A stretch of DNA of 64,000 nucleotides. It comes from Amycolatopsis benzoatilytica AK 16/65. GTDB lineage: Bacteria; Actinomycetota; Actinomycetes; Mycobacteriales; Pseudonocardiaceae. The notes below the pieces were generated by a model. It saw nothing but the letters and a program-made list of their open reading frames with translations, did not search any database and was not told the origin of the DNA. The stretch's first letter is position 1. Each line of letters opens with the position of its first letter. Positions 44,324-55,900 of this stretch are shown in pieces. The translations under genes and the position numbers were made by a program. The DNA lies in NCBI RefSeq assembly GCF_000383915.1, contig NZ_KB912942.1, positions 2,206,561-2,270,560 of the forward strand, read 5' to 3'.

Positions 44324-47300
44324 ATGACGGACGAGCCCTTTGTCGAGGCCCTGCGCAAGTCGCTCAAGGAGGTTGAGCGGCTGCGCAAGCAGAACGAGCA
44401 GCTGGTGGCCGCGGCGGCGGAACCGATCGCCGTCGTCGGCATCGGATGCCGCTTCCCGGGCGGGGTGAGCTCGCCCGAACAGCTGTGGAGCCTGGTCGAA
44501 CAGGGCCGGGACGCTCTCGGCGGCTTTCCCGCCGACCGCGGCTGGGACCTCGACGCGCTCGGCGGCACCGGCCGGGACCGCAGCTTGGCGAGCGAGGGCG
44601 GGTTCCTCGACGGCGTAGCGGATTTCGATGCCGGGTTCTTCGGGATCTCGCCCCGAGAGGCGGCCGCGATGGACCCGCAGCAGCGGGTGCTGTTGGAAGC
44701 GTCGTGGGAAGCGCTCGAACGGGCCGGGATCGACCCTCGGCGGTTGCGCGGCAGCCGGACCGGCGTCTTCGTCGGGACGATCGGCCAAGACTACGGCCAG
44801 CTCGTTTCGAAGGCGGGCTCGGAAACGGACGCCCACGCCGCGACCGGCCTGCTGGCGAGCGTGCTGTCGGGCCGGGTCTCCTACGCGTTCGGCTTCGAGG
44901 GCCCGTCGATGACGATCGACACCGGCTGCTCGTCGTCGCTGGTAACGCTGCATTTGGCGGCGCAGGCGCTGCGCGCCGGCGAATGCTCGCTTGCCCTGTC
45001 GGGCGGAGTGACAGTCATGACGACGCCGTCCGCGTTCGTCGAGTTCACTCGCCAAGGCGGGCTCGCGCCGGACGGTCGGTGCAAGTCGTTCGCGGACGCA
45101 GCCGACGGCACCGGCTGGGCGGAAGGCGTGGGCGTCCTGGTGGTGGAACGGCTTTCCGACGCGCGCCGCCACGGGCACCCGGTGCTGGCCGTGCTGCGCG
45201 GCGGCGCGGTCAACTCCGACGGTGCCAGCAACGGCCTGACCGCGCCGAACGGCCTCTCCCAGCAGCGCGTGCTCACCGCCGCGCTGGCCAGCGCGGGGCT
45301 CGCTCCCGGCGACATCGACGCTGTGGAAGGGCACGGCACCGGGACCACGCTCGGCGACCCGATCGAAGCGCAGGCGCTGCTCGCGGTGTACGGCCCCGGC
45401 CGCGCCGCGGACCGTCCATTGTGGATCGGGTCGGTCAAGTCGAACCTCGCGCACACCCAGGGCGCAGCGGGGGTGGCGGGCGTGATCAAGATGATCATGG
45501 CGATCCGGCACGGCGTGCTGCCGCCGAGTCTGCACGTCGACGCGCCGAGCACGCACGTGAACTGGTCCGGCGGCGGGGTGTCGGTGCTCGCCGAGCGCCT
45601 GCCGTGGCCGGAGACCGGCCGCCCGCGCCGAGCTGGGGTCTCGGCGTTCGGCATCAGCGGCACCAACGCCCACGTGATCCTGGAACAAGCGCCCGCGACC
45701 ACTGAAGCAGAGCCGGTCGCCGCGCCGGAAGACGTACTGCCCTGGCTGCTGTCCGGCCGCAACGAACGCGCGTTGCGTGGGCAGGCGCGAACGCTGCTCG
45801 CGCACCTCGCCGACGCACCGGACCAGGCACCGGCCGACACTGCGTTCTCGCTGGCCACCACGCGGGCTTCGCTCGAACGCCGGGCGGTCGTCGTCGGCAC
45901 CGGCCGCGACGACCTGCTTGCCGGCGTGCGGGCGCTGGCCGACGGAGAACCTGCGCCGGGGCTCACTGTCGGCACCGCGGTGGCCCGCGAGCGCGGCACC
46001 GTCCTGGTCTTCCCCGGCCAGGGCTCCCAGTGGGCGGGCATGGGTGCCGGTCTCCTTGCCGCGTCGCCGGTTTTCGCCGCCCGGATCGCGGAGTGCGAAG
46101 AGGCGTTGCGACCCTTCACCGACTGGTCGCTGACTGCGGTGCTGCGCGGCGACGAAGACGCGGCCGACCTCGGCCGGGTCGACGTGGCCCAGCCCGCGCT
46201 CTGGGCGATGATGGTTTCGCTGGCCGCGCTGTGGCGTGCCCACGGCGTCGAACCGGCGGCGGTCGTCGGCCATTCGCAGGGCGAGATCGCCGCCGCCTGC
46301 GCCGCAGGCGGACTGTCCCTTTCGGACGGAGCGCGGATCGTGGCGCTGCGCAGCCAGGCCATCGCCAGGGTGCTGTCCGGGCACGGCGGGATGGTGTCGG
46401 TCACCGCGTCCCGCGAAGACGTGCTGGAGCGGCTGAAGCGCTGGGACGGAAAGGCGTCGGTCGCCGCGGTCAACGGACCGTCGTCGGTCGTCGTTTCCGG
46501 TGCGGTCGGCGCGCTCGACGAGCTGATGGAGTCCTGCCAGGCCGACGGCATCCGGGCAAAACGGATCGAGGTGGACTACGCGTCCCACTCGGAGCAGGTC
46601 GACGCCCTGCGCGACGACCTGGCTTCGGTGCTCGCGCCGATCGAGCCGCGCAGCTGCGAGGTGCCGTTCTTCTCCACGCTCACCGGCGGCTGGCTCGACA
46701 CCGTCGAACTGGGTGCCGAGTACTGGTTCGCCAATCTCCGCGGCACGGTCCAGCTGGAGGACGCGGTACGGTCGCTGCTCGCCGCCGGGCACGACCTGTT
46801 CATCGAAGCTTCCCCGCATCCGGTGCTGGCCGCGGGCCTGCAAGAAACGATCGACTCCGCGGGCGCGGGCGAAGCGGTCGTGCTCGGTTCGTTGCGCCGC
46901 GGCGACGGCGGACGCACGCGGCTGCTCACTGCGCTGGCCGAAGCACACGTGCAGGGCGCGGACGTCGAGTGGCGCGAACTCGTCGCCGGCGGACGCCGCG
47001 TCGACCTGCCGACGTATGCGTTCCAGCGCGAGCGGTACTGGCTCGAACCCGCAGGCGGCGCCGCCGATCTGGCAGACCTCGGGCTGGCGCCCGCCGACCA
47101 TCCGCTGCTGGGTGCCGCGCTGGACCGGGCCGAGGCCGACGGCGTGGTGCTCACCGGCCGAATCGGGCTGGCCACGCACTCCTGGCTCGGCGACCACGTC
47201 GTACTGGGTTCGGCCGTCGTGCCGGACACGGTTTTCCTGGAGTGGGCGGTGCGGGCGGGCGACGAAATCGGCTGCGACCTGCTTGAGGAGCTGACTGTGC

Positions 47301-49858
47301 ACCAGCCGCTGGTGCTCGGCGAACAGGGCTCGGTCCAAGTGCAGGTGGTCGCGGGACCCGCTGCGGACAGCGAAGTACCCGAGGACACTGGCAGGCAGAC
47401 GGTCGCGGTGTATTCGCGGAGCGCGGAGCACGGGCCGTGGACCTGCCACGCCACGGCGAGGATGTCGGCCGCTGCCGCCGGTGCGGCCGTGCCGCAGCCG
47501 TGGCCTCCCGAAGGTGCCCAGCCGGTCGGCGTGGACGAATTCCTCGCGGCGGCCGAAGCGGCCGGATACGAGGCGGGGCCGGCGTTCCGGACCGTCGTCG
47601 CGGTGTGGCGGCGCGAGGAAGACCTGTTCGTGCAGACCGAACTTCCCGGTGACCTTCACTCGGCCGCGGCCCGGTTCGCCGTGCACCCGGCGCTGCTGCA
47701 GACCGCGCTGACCGCCGGTCTCGCCACCGGAGGCGCACTCGGGCTGCCGTCGAACTGGCACGGGGTGCGGGTGCACGCCACGGGGGCGACCGCGCTGCGG
47801 CTGCACCTGCACCCGGACGGCGAGGGCGGCGTGTCCGTGACAGCCGAGGATCTCACCGGTGCCCGAGTGCTTGCCGCGGCCTCGGTCCGGCGGGCAACGC
47901 TCTCCGCCGATCTGCTCGCGCCCGCCGGACCTGCCCACCGCGACGCGCTGTTCCGGCTCCGATGGGTCCCGGTGTCGGCCGAACTGGACGGGTCGGCCGG
48001 TCGCTGGGCCGTGGTCGGCACGTCGGCAGGCAGGGAGTCCGCAGTGGAACGGGCCGGAGTCCTGGCGACGCAGGTGCCGGACCTCGACACGCTTGCCGCG
48101 TCCGGGGACCCGGTGCCGGAGCTGGTGTTCCTGCCCGTCGAGCCGGCGGACGGGGCAGACCTCGCCGCGACCGCCCACTCGGCGGTCCGCGATGTCCTGA
48201 CCGCGCTGCAGGCCTTCCTGCGGGAGCCCCGGTTCGACGGCTCCCGCCTGATCGTGCTGACCCGCCAGGCGGTTGCCGCCGCACCGGACGAGGACGTCGC
48301 CGGGCTCGCCGCCGCCGGGGTGTGGGGACTGGTGCGCAGTGCGCAGTCCGAGAACCCCGGCCGGATCGTCCTGGTCGACACCGACGAAGAAGACAGCTCC
48401 GCGCAGGCGCTCGTCGCCGCGGTCGCCAGCGCCGTCGCCGCGGGCGAACCGCAGCTCGCGCTCCGCCGCGGCACCGCGGTCGTCCCGCGGCTCGCCAGGG
48501 CGGAGACAGCGGCCGGGAAGCCCGGATGGCAGCTCGACCCCACCGGGGCCGGAACGGTGCTCGTGACCGGCGGCACCGGCACGCTGGGCGCACTGGTCTG
48601 CCGCCACCTCGTGGCCCGCTACGGAATCCGCCGCTTGCTGGTGATCAGCAGGCGCGGTCCCGAGGCGTCCGGCGCGGAGGCGCTCCGCGATGAGCTGGCC
48701 GGCCTCGGGGCGACGGCGGAGATCGTCGCCTGCGACGCCGCGAACCGCGACGAGCTGGCCGCCGTGCTGGCGGGGATTCCGGCGGAGCATCCGCTGAGCG
48801 GAATCGTCCACTTGGCCGGTGCGGTCGACGACGGCGTGCTCGACGCGCTGACCGGCGAGCGCGTCGACAAGGTGCTCGAACCGAAGGTGGACGCCGCGCT
48901 CAACCTGCACGAACTCACCCGTGATCAGGAACTTTCGGCGTTCGTGCTGTTCTCCTCGTTCTCCGGCGTCGCCGGTGCGGCGGGGCAGGCCAACTACGCC
49001 GCGGCGAACACTTTCGTCGATGCGCTCGCCCAGCGCCGCCGGGTCCACGGGCTGCCCGCCGCTTCGCTCGCCTGGGGTTTCTGGGCAGAGCGCAGCGAAC
49101 TGACCGGCGGGCTGGACACGACCGATCTTGCCCGGTTCCGCCGCGAAGGCATCCTCGCGATGACCGGCGAACAGGGGCTCGGGCTGTTCGACCTGGCGTC
49201 CACTGTGGATGAATCGCTGGTGGTCACCGCGCCGCTGGACCTGAAGCCGGCCACGGGCGAAACCGTTCCGCCGTTGCTGCGCGGGCTCGTGCGGGCCGCG
49301 GTGCGCCGCAGCGAGGCCGGGCCGCAGGTCGGGCCGAGCCTTGCCGAGCGGCTGTCGGGGCGCGGCGCGGCCGAGAAGGAGATGGTGGTGCTGGATTTGG
49401 TGAACCGGCACGTGGCCGCGGTGCTCGGGCACGGCGCGGCGGCGGAGATCGAACCCGACCGCGGGTTCCTCGAACTCGGAATGACCTCGCTGACCGCGGT
49501 CGAGCTGCGCAACCGGCTGGCTGCCGACACCGGGATCCGGCTGCCGGTCACGCTGATCTTCGACCATCCGGCCCCGCTCGCGCTGGCCCGGCACCTGCTG
49601 ACCGAACTCGGCGCGGCGGTGCCGGACGGCGGGATCCCGGCGCTGGCGGAGCTGGAGCGGCTCGAAGCGGCGGTCGCACTGTCCGAACCGGACGCCGCGG
49701 CCAGGCAGCTGCTGGCCAAGCGGCTGGCCGCGATGCAGTGGCGGCTGGAAGCCGCGGGCGAGCCGGCCGCCGCGGCGAGCACCGGGCCGACCGAACTCGC
49801 CGAGGTCGGCGACGACGAGATGTTCGCACTCATCGACCAGGAACTCGGACGCGGCTGA
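44324..49858 (+). CDS. Type I PKS: module 6, KS-AT(methylmalonyl)-DH(inactive)-KR-ACP
   Basis: This 1844-residue single-module PKS begins with a docking helix of the PikAIV-like type ([17 protein letters not shown]). Two adjacent ATGs (44321, 44324) compete; the second has better spacing from GGAG. The KS has Cys202, but its motifs deviate: TGCSSS instead of TACSSS, EGHGTGT at His337 and NLAH at His377. The AT has GHSQGE and YASH at 46577-46588, predicting methylmalonyl. The DH keeps His958 in HxxxGxxxxP, but the catalytic Asp is Gln1126 (HPALLQTAL), the YGP motif is EAGP and LPFSW is LPSNW, so dehydration should fail. The B-type KR (VDDG) would then leave a hydroxyl. The ACP and an acidic tail ([10 protein letters not shown]) complete it. 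The gene lies 13 bp after modules 4-5 and 52 bp before modules 7-9. Confidence 0.96.
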   Translation: MTDEPFVEALRKSLKEVERLRKQNEQLVAAAAEPIAVVGIGCRFPGGVSSPEQLWSLVEQGRDALGGFPADRGWDLDALGGTGRDRSLASEGGFLDGVADFDAGFFGISPREAAAMDPQQRVLLEASWEALERAGIDPRRLRGSRTGVFVGTIGQDYGQLVSKAGSETDAHAATGLLASVLSGRVSYAFGFEGPSMTIDTGCSSSLVTLHLAAQALRAGECSLALSGGVTVMTTPSAFVEFTRQGGLAPDGRCKSFADAADGTGWAEGVGVLVVERLSDARRHGHPVLAVLRGGAVNSDGASNGLTAPNGLSQQRVLTAALASAGLAPGDIDAVEGHGTGTTLGDPIEAQALLAVYGPGRAADRPLWIGSVKSNLAHTQGAAGVAGVIKMIMAIRHGVLPPSLHVDAPSTHVNWSGGGVSVLAERLPWPETGRPRRAGVSAFGISGTNAHVILEQAPATTEAEPVAAPEDVLPWLLSGRNERALRGQARTLLAHLADAPDQAPADTAFSLATTRASLERRAVVVGTGRDDLLAGVRALADGEPAPGLTVGTAVARERGTVLVFPGQGSQWAGMGAGLLAASPVFAARIAECEEALRPFTDWSLTAVLRGDEDAADLGRVDVAQPALWAMMVSLAALWRAHGVEPAAVVGHSQGEIAAACAAGGLSLSDGARIVALRSQAIARVLSGHGGMVSVTASREDVLERLKRWDGKASVAAVNGPSSVVVSGAVGALDELMESCQADGIRAKRIEVDYASHSEQVDALRDDLASVLAPIEPRSCEVPFFSTLTGGWLDTVELGAEYWFANLRGTVQLEDAVRSLLAAGHDLFIEASPHPVLAAGLQETIDSAGAGEAVVLGSLRRGDGGRTRLLTALAEAHVQGADVEWRELVAGGRRVDLPTYAFQRERYWLEPAGGAADLADLGLAPADHPLLGAALDRAEADGVVLTGRIGLATHSWLGDHVVLGSAVVPDTVFLEWAVRAGDEIGCDLLEELTVHQPLVLGEQGSVQVQVVAGPAADSEVPEDTGRQTVAVYSRSAEHGPWTCHATARMSAAAAGAAVPQPWPPEGAQPVGVDEFLAAAEAAGYEAGPAFRTVVAVWRREEDLFVQTELPGDLHSAAARFAVHPALLQTALTAGLATGGALGLPSNWHGVRVHATGATALRLHLHPDGEGGVSVTAEDLTGARVLAAASVRRATLSADLLAPAGPAHRDALFRLRWVPVSAELDGSAGRWAVVGTSAGRESAVERAGVLATQVPDLDTLAASGDPVPELVFLPVEPADGADLAATAHSAVRDVLTALQAFLREPRFDGSRLIVLTRQAVAAAPDEDVAGLAAAGVWGLVRSAQSENPGRIVLVDTDEEDSSAQALVAAVASAVAAGEPQLALRRGTAVVPRLARAETAAGKPGWQLDPTGAGTVLVTGGTGTLGALVCRHLVARYGIRRLLVISRRGPEASGAEALRDELAGLGATAEIVACDAANRDELAAVLAGIPAEHPLSGIVHLAGAVDDGVLDALTGERVDKVLEPKVDAALNLHELTRDQELSAFVLFSSFSGVAGAAGQANYAAANTFVDALAQRRRVHGLPAASLAWGFWAERSELTGGLDTTDLARFRREGILAMTGEQGLGLFDLASTVDESLVVTAPLDLKPATGETVPPLLRGLVRAAVRRSEAGPQVGPSLAERLSGRGAAEKEMVVLDLVNRHVAAVLGHGAAAEIEPDRGFLELGMTSLTAVELRNRLAADTGIRLPVTLIFDHPAPLALARHLLTELGAAVPDGGIPALAELERLEAAVALSEPDAAARQLLAKRLAAMQWRLEAAGEPAAAASTGPTELAEVGDDEMFALIDQELGRG
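47090..47900 (+). other. Degenerate dehydratase domain of module 6
   Basis: Comparison with the other DH domains in the window shows the catalytic Asp replaced by Gln (codon 47699-47701) and loss of both the YGP and LPFxW motifs. His at codon 47195 remains. DH catalysis needs the His-Asp pair, so this domain is predicted to be inactive but retained as a structural unit. Confidence 0.82.
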
Positions 49859-49910
49859 GCACGCGCCGCCCGTCCTGCACATCGGCCCTCAGCCCGGAGG
49901 CAGCACCCGC

Positions 49911-52900
49911 ATGACCAGCATCGAAAACAAGCTCCGCGACTACCTCAAGGCGGTCACCGCTGATCTGCGGCAGACCCGGCAGCGCTTGGAGGCGGCCGAG
50001 GCCGCCCGCGCCGAGCCGATCGCGATCGTCGGCATGGGCTGCCGGTACGCCGGGGGAGCGGACTCTCCCGACGAGCTGTGGCAGCTGCTGCTGGAGGGCC
50101 GCGACGCGGTCACCGGGTTTCCGCCCGACCGGGGATGGGACGCGGCCGCGATCTACGATCCCGACCCGGACAAGCCGGGCAAGACCTATGTCGTGGAGGG
50201 CGGCTTCCTCCGCGACGCTGCCGCCTTCGACGCCGGGTTCTTCGGGATCTCGCCGCGTGAGGCGCTGGCGATGGACCCGCAGCAGCGGTTGCTGCTCGAA
50301 GTGACGTGGGAGGCGATCGAGCACGCCGGGATCGATCCGCATTCCCTGCGCGGCACCGAGGTCGGCACCTTCGTCGGCGCGGTCGAATCGACGTACGGCG
50401 CGGAGGCTGCTCAGTCGGACGGCACCGAGGGGCACGTGCTGACCGGCACTGCGGCGAGTGTCCTTTCCGGACGGATCTCGTACTTCCTCGGCCTCGAAGG
50501 ACCGGCGGTCACGGTCAACACCGCATGTTCGTCGTCTCTGGTGGCACTGCACTGGGCCGTGCAAGCGCTGCGCAACGACGAATGCTCGATGGCGCTGGTC
50601 GGCGGCTCGACGGTGATGGCGACGCCGAGCGCGTTCGTCGAGTTCGCGCGTCAGCGGGGCATGGCACGCGACGGGCGGTGCAAGGCGTTCGCCGAGGGCG
50701 CCGACGGGATGGCGTGGGGCGAAGGCGCGGGCGTCGTCGTGGTGGAGCGGCTCTCGGAAGCGCGGCGGCGAGGGCACCGGGTGCTCGCGGTCATCCGCGG
50801 TTCGGCGGTCAACCAGGACGGCGCGAGCAGCGGGCTGACCGCGCCGCACGGTCCTTCTCAGCAGCGGGTCATCCGGGCGGCGCTGGAAAACGCGCGCTTG
50901 GCGCCCGACCAGGTCGACGTCGTGGAGGCGCACGGCACCGGCACCAGCCTCGGCGACCCGATCGAGGCACAGGCGCTGCTCGCGGTCTACGGCGGCGACC
51001 GCGCCCACCCGCTGCTGCTCGGCTCGGTCAAGTCGAATCTCGGCCACGCCCAGGCGGCGGCCGGGGTGGCCGGGGTGATCAAGACGGTGCTTTCGCTGAG
51101 GGAAGCCGTCGTGCCGAAGACACTCCACGCCGAAACACCCACGACCAGCGTCGACTGGACCTCCGGTGCGGTGGAACTCGCGACCGCCCAGCAGGAGTGG
51201 CCCGAGGTCGGCCGCCCGCGCCGGGCCGGGGTGTCCGCGTTCGGCATCAGCGGCACCAACGCGCATGTCATCCTTGAACAGACTCCCGAAACCGCCGAGG
51301 AACCCGGCGGCACCCCGGTCGAGGGCACCGTGGTGCCGTGGGTCTTGTCGGCGAAGACCCCGGAGGCGCTGCGCGGCCAGGCCGCGCGGCTGCTCTCGCA
51401 CCTGCGGACGCGGCCTGAAGTGTCCTCAATGGACGTTGCTGCTTCGCTCGCGACCGGCCGTTCGCGGTTCGCCTGCCGGGCGGTGCTCACGGCGGGCGAT
51501 CGCGAAAGCGCACTGTACGCGCTGTCGGCGCTCGCCGACGGGGAGCCCGCTCCCGGGCTCGCCGAAGGCTCGGTGTCCGGCGGCAAGACCGCGTTCCTGT
51601 TCTCCGGCCAAGGTTCGCAGCGGCTCGGCGCGGGGCGCGAGCTGTACGAGCGGTTCCCGGTCTTCGCCGAGGCGTTCGACGCTGTGACGGCGGAACTCGA
51701 CCGCCTGCTGGGCCGTTCGCTGAAGGAGGTCGTCTGGGGTGGCGAGGCCGAGTCCCTGAACGAAACCGGGTGGACCCAGCCCGCGCTGTTCGCGGTCGAG
51801 GTCGCGCTCTACCGGCTGGTGACCTCCTGGGGGCTCGCCGCCGAATTCGTCGCCGGACATTCGATCGGCGAGGTCGCGGCGGCGCACGTCGCCGGGGTGT
51901 TCTCGCTCGCGGACGCGGCGAAGCTGGTCGCGGCGCGGGCCAGGCTGATGCAGGCGCTGCCCTCTTCCGGGGCGATGATCGCGATCCAGGCGGCCGAGGG
52001 CGAAGTGACGCCTCTGCTCTCCGACGACGTTTCGATCGCCGCGGTCAACGGACCCGGCTCGGTCGTCGTCTCCGGTGCCGAAGCCGCCGTCGCCGCGGTG
52101 GCCGCCCAGTTCGCGGGCCGGGGCCGCAAGACCTCCCGACTGCGGGTGTCGCACGCGTTCCATTCCCCGCTGATGGATCCGATGCTCGCCGAGTTCCGCT
52201 CGGTCGTCGCGGAGATTTCTTTCCACCGGCCGGAAATCACGGTGGTGTCGAACCTGACCGGCGAGACCGCGGCCGAGGACGAGCTGCGCTCGCCGGACTA
52301 CTGGGTGCGCCACGTCCGGGAAACCGTCCGGTTCGCCGACGGGATCCGGGCCCTGACCGAAGAAGGTGTCCGGACCTTCCTGGAACTAGGCCCCGATGGG
52401 GTGCTTTCGGCGATGGCGCGCGAATCCGCCCCGCCGGAGGCGACGGTGCTGCCAATCCTGCGCAAGGGCCGGCCTGAGGAGCAAGCCGCCCTCGGTGCGC
52501 TGGCGCAGCTGTATGTCGAGGGCGCCTCGGTGGACTGGACCGGTTTCGTCGTCGGCGGCAGCCGGACGGACCTGCCGACGTACGCGTTCCAGCACGAGCG
52601 GTACTGGCCGGACACCGCGCCGGGCCGTCCCGGCGACGTCGGGGCGGCCGGTCTCGACGCGCCCGCGCATCCGCTGCTTGGCGCGGCCGTCGTGCTGGCC
52701 GACGCCGACAGCGTGGTGCTGACCAGCAGGCTGTCCCTGGACTCTCACCGGTGGCTGGCCGATCACGTGGTGCAGGGCAGGGTGCTGCTGCCCGGCGCAG
52801 CCTTCGTCGAACTGGCGGTGCGGGCGGGCGACGAAGTCGGCTGCGACCGGCTCGAAGACCTGACGATCGCCGCTCCGCTGGTCCTGCCCGAACGGGACGC

Positions 52901-55900
52901 GGTCCAGGTCCAGCTGCGGGTGGGCGCGGCCGACGAGTCCGGCCGCCGAACCTTCGCGATCCACGCCCGGCGAGAAGGCGAACCCTGGACGCGGCACGCG
53001 ACCGGGGTGCTGTCTGAGGCGAGCCGTCCGGGCGAGCCGTTCGGCGCCGCGGTGTGGCCGCCGGCCGGAGCGGCGCCGGTCGACCTCAGCGGGGCCTACG
53101 AATGGTTCGCCGAGGGCGGTTTCGAATACGGCCCGGTGTTCCAAGGGGTGCGTGCGGTGTGGCGGCTCGGCGAGGACGTCTTCGCCGAGGTGGAGCTGCC
53201 TGGTTCGGTTGAGGAAGCCGAAGCGTTCGGCCTGCACCCTGCGCTGCTCGACGCGGCAGTACAGACCGCAGCCCTCGCCGAACGCGGCGAAGACGGCCGC
53301 AGCGGCGTGCCGTTCTCGTGGGAAGGCGTCTCGCTGCACTCCGCCGGCGCAGCCTTGGCGCGGGTCCGGCTGCGGCCGGTCGGGGATGGCGCGATCTCGC
53401 TCGCCGTCGCCGACGCTGACGGCGAACCGATCGCCTCGGTCGATTCCGTCGTCTTCCGGACCGTCCCGGTGGACCAGCCGGTCGGTGCGCGCCGCGACGC
53501 GCTCTTCCGGACCGGATGGGTCCCAGTGCCGCCCGCCGGAGCGGTCGCCGGGCCGGTGGCCCTGCTGGGCGCCGATCAGCTGGGGCTCGGCGATTTCGTG
53601 GTGCCGCACGAAGACTTCGCCGCTCTCCTGACCGACGAGGTACCGGACGTCGTCCTCGTGACGGTGTCGGCGACGGCCGCCGCGCCGGTCGAAGCCGTGC
53701 ACACGGCGGTGACGGCGACGGTGCGCCAGTTGCAGAGCTGGCTGGCCGAGGAGCGCTTCGCCGGGTCGCGGCTGGTCTTCGTCGGCCGCGGCGCGACCAC
53801 GGGTGAAGATCTCGTCGCCGCCGCGGTGTGGGGGCTGGTGCGATCCGCCCAGACCGAGCATCCCGGCCGGTTCGGCCTGATCGATCTCGACGCCGACCCG
53901 GCGTCGAGCACTACCTTGCCGCGCGCGGTGGCGTCAGCGTCGGCCGAGCCGAATCTGCGTGTCCAGGGGGACGCGGTGCTCGCCGCACGGCTGGAACGAT
54001 TGCCGGAATCGCCTGGCGCGGCTGGGCTGGGCGACGACGACACAGTGCTGATCACCGGGGGCACCGGCGGTCTCGGCAGCGTCCTCGCCCGACACCTGGT
54101 TTCGCGTGGCATCCGCAAGCTGGTGCTGGCCAGCCGCAGCGGGCTGAGCGCTGAGGGTGCCCCCGCGCTCCGGGACGAACTCCTGGCACAGGGAGCCGAA
54201 GTCATCGTCGCCGCCTGCGATCTCGCTGACCGGGACGCACTCGCCGCATTGCTCTCGAACTACCCGGTGACCGCCGTGGTGCACACCGCGGGTGTGCTTG
54301 CCGACGGAACGATCGCTGCCCTGACACCGCACCAGGTCGAGACCGTGTTGCGGCCGAAGGTGGACGCGGCCTGGAATCTGCACGAGCTGACCAGTAACCT
54401 GTCCGCGTTCGTCGTGTTCTCGTCAGTGGCGAGTCCCTTCGGCGCTGCCGGACAGGGCAACTACGCCGCGGGCAACTCCTTCCTCGACGCGCTCGCACAG
54501 CACCGCCAGGCCCTCGGCCTCCCCGGGGTATCCCTGCAATGGGGACCCTGGGCCCCGGAAGCGGGCATGACCGGCGGGCTCACCGGAGCCGACCTCGACC
54601 GGATGAACAGCGCCGGCGTCCCGCCGCTGACCGCCGAGCAAGGCACGGCCCTGTTCGACGCCGCGGTGACGAGCGCCGAAGCCGTCGTGGCGCCGGTGCT
54701 GCTGGACCTGGCGGTGCTCGGCTCGACGGGCGAGGTGCCCCCGGTGCTGAGCGGGCTCGTCCCAGCCCGGCGTCGCCGGGCGGTCGCCGCCCGGTCGGGC
54801 AGCGACCGCGGCCTGGTCCGGAGGCTCGCCGGGTTGACTGCCGACGACCGCCGGGAAGTCCTGCTCGACCAGGTGCTCAGCCGGGTCGCTCTGGTGCTCG
54901 GGCACGCCGGGGCGGGCTCGATCGACGCCGCCCGGTCGTTCCAGGACCTCGGGTTCGATTCGCTGACCGCGGTCGAACTGCGCAACCGGCTCAGCGACAC
55001 CGCCGGGGTGCGGCTGCCCGCCACGCTCGTCTTCGACTACCCCACGCCAGGCGCGCTGACCGACTACCTTCTCGAAGAGCTGTTCGGATCGGCAGACGGC
55101 GCAAGCAGCGACCGCGTCCCTGCGCCCGGGCCGGTGGACGACGATCCGATCGCGATTGTCGGAATGGCGTGCCGTTATCCCGGCGACGTGAGTTCGCCCG
55201 AGGATCTGTGGCGGCTCGTCGAGAGCGGCTCGGACGCGATCACCGAGTTCCCGGAAAACCGCGGCTGGGACACCGCCGGGCTCTACCACCCAGATCTCGA
55301 CCACTTCGGCACTTCCTACACGCGTTCCGGCGGCTTCCTGCACGACGCGGGCGCGTTCGACGCGGGCTTCTTCGGGATGAGCCCGCGCGAGGCGCTGGCC
55401 ACCGATTCGCAGCAGCGGCTGCTGCTGGAAGCGTCGTGGGAGGCGATCGAGCGGGCTGGGATCGACCCACTGTCGCTGCGCGGCAGCCGGACCGGTGTGT
55501 TCGCAGGAATTATGTACAGCGACTACGGCCGGCTGTTGTCCGGCAAGGAATTCGAGGGGTTCCGCGGCAACGGCAGCGCCCCGAGCGTCGCCTCGGGCCG
55601 CGTTTCCTACACGCTGGGTCTGGAAGGCCCGGCGGTCACCGTGGACACGGCGTGTTCGTCGTCGTTGGTGGCGATGCATTGGGCAGCGCAGGCTTTGCGT
55701 TCCGGCGAGTGCTCCTTGGCCTTGGCCGGCGGTGCGACCGTGCTGTCCAGCCCGGACGTCTTCGTGGAGTTTTCGCGGCAGCGGGGGATGGCGGTTGACG
55801 GGCGTTGCAAGGCTTTTTCGGATGGTGCGGATGGTGTGGGGTGGGCTGAGGGTGTTGGGATGGTCGTGTTGGAGCGGCTGTCTGATGCTGAGCGCAATGG

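Noticed and set aside
44051..49882. Reverse-strand open frame of 1943 codons opposite module 6
   Set aside because: It is a shadow of the PKS gene for the same reason, with no recognisable protein motif and no ribosome site.
50505..50530. Suspected KS defect in module 7 (VNTACSSS)
   Set aside because: The catalytic Cys and both His motifs are intact. Asp-to-Asn at this position is unusual but not known to me as inactivating.
53238..53300. Suspected inactive DH in module 7 (LLDAAVQ)
   Set aside because: The catalytic Asp is present, and Gln four residues later is a normal alternative to His in this motif.
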